From Bombyx mori (lineage: Eukaryota > Arthropoda > Insecta > Lepidoptera > Bombycidae): a DNA stretch of 64,000 nt. The position numbers and the translations under genes were made by a program. How positions within the stretch are numbered: the first letter of the stretch is position 1; each line of letters opens with the position of its first letter. Below the pieces are notes generated by a model. The model made no database searches and had not been told where the DNA came from. It saw only the letters and a list, made by a program, of their open reading frames with translations. Below are positions 63,993 through 64,000 of the stretch, piece after piece. The DNA is taken from positions 6,882,001-6,946,000 of the forward strand of contig NC_085109.1 of NCBI RefSeq assembly GCF_030269925.1, read 5' to 3'.

Positions 63993-64000
63993 GTTTTTCG

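Larger units (their letters stand above)
55285..64000 (-). mobile_element. LTR retrotransposon copy B, extends past window
   Basis: Same family as 12467-16318. Left LTR 55285-55646, internal region 55647-58738, right LTR from 58739 interrupted at 58950 by E4; the remainder should lie beyond 64000. The internal sequence is closely similar to copy A apart from complementary deletions and more tandem units. On the minus strand it retains an integrase remnant that copy A has lost. Confidence 0.85.

Noticed and set aside
1..64000. CRISPR arrays, prophage, rRNA operons or bacterial-type systems
   Set aside because: No regularly spaced repeats, no ribosomal RNA sequence and no bacterial gene organisation; the content is eukaryotic retroelements.

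Overview
The window looks like a transposon-dense intergenic stretch of a lepidopteran nuclear genome, most likely Bombyx mori or a close relative. The main reason is about twenty copies of one tRNA-headed SINE of the silkworm Bm1 type. Supporting signs are Helitrons with TC/CTAGT ends, Jockey-, I-, R1- and RTE-type LINE sequence, AT-rich DNA between the elements, and no bacterial-style gene organisation. I found no host protein-coding gene, no genuine tRNA or rRNA gene and no CRISPR array. Species and family names rest on recognised motifs and remembered consensus sequences, not on a search.

Four full-length non-LTR retrotransposons with open ORFs account for all the large coding regions. 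E1 (4616-9654, minus) and E2 (35835-41000, plus) are near-identical members of one Jockey-type family. E4 (58951-63992, minus) is a related but distinct Jockey-type family. E3 (46128-51694, plus) is an I-type element whose ORF2 carries an RNase H domain. All four have flanking target-site duplications visible in the sequence: 10-11 bp for E1, 13 bp for E2, 12 bp for E3, and at least 8 bp for E4, whose second copy is cut by the window edge. Each encodes a Gag-like zinc-knuckle ORF1 and an endonuclease/reverse transcriptase ORF2 with the catalytic motifs I checked. All four could therefore be recent and possibly active insertions.

Two copies of a defective gypsy-like LTR retrotransposon are present on the minus strand: copy A (12467-16318, complete with both LTRs) and copy B (55285 to beyond the window end). 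Both inherited the same passengers: a truncated Jockey 3' end and a Bm1-like SINE that itself contains a piece of R1-type reverse transcriptase. Each copy then lost a different internal segment across a short microhomology. A keeps a Gag zinc knuckle and a protease motif; B keeps an integrase remnant. E4 is inserted into the 3' LTR of copy B.

Nesting recurs elsewhere. E2 sits inside a Helitron (35661-41266). A 1.4 kb element with 25-bp terminal inverted repeats and an 8-bp target duplication (17322-18717) sits inside another Helitron (17076-18899), and a sister Helitron at 29190-29947 supplies the matching empty site. A 360-bp unclassified repeat occurs inside that sister Helitron and again, inverted, at 22872-23236. 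The rest is old SINE and LINE debris, microsatellites and AT-rich sequence in which I see nothing recognisable.

The most unusual signals are in the Jockey-type elements. One is a start/downstream-promoter arrangement held at exact spacing in three copies. Another is a pair of hairpins just upstream of the ORF1 start, with compensatory base changes. The third is an in-frame stop-TCA-ATG junction between ORF1 and ORF2.
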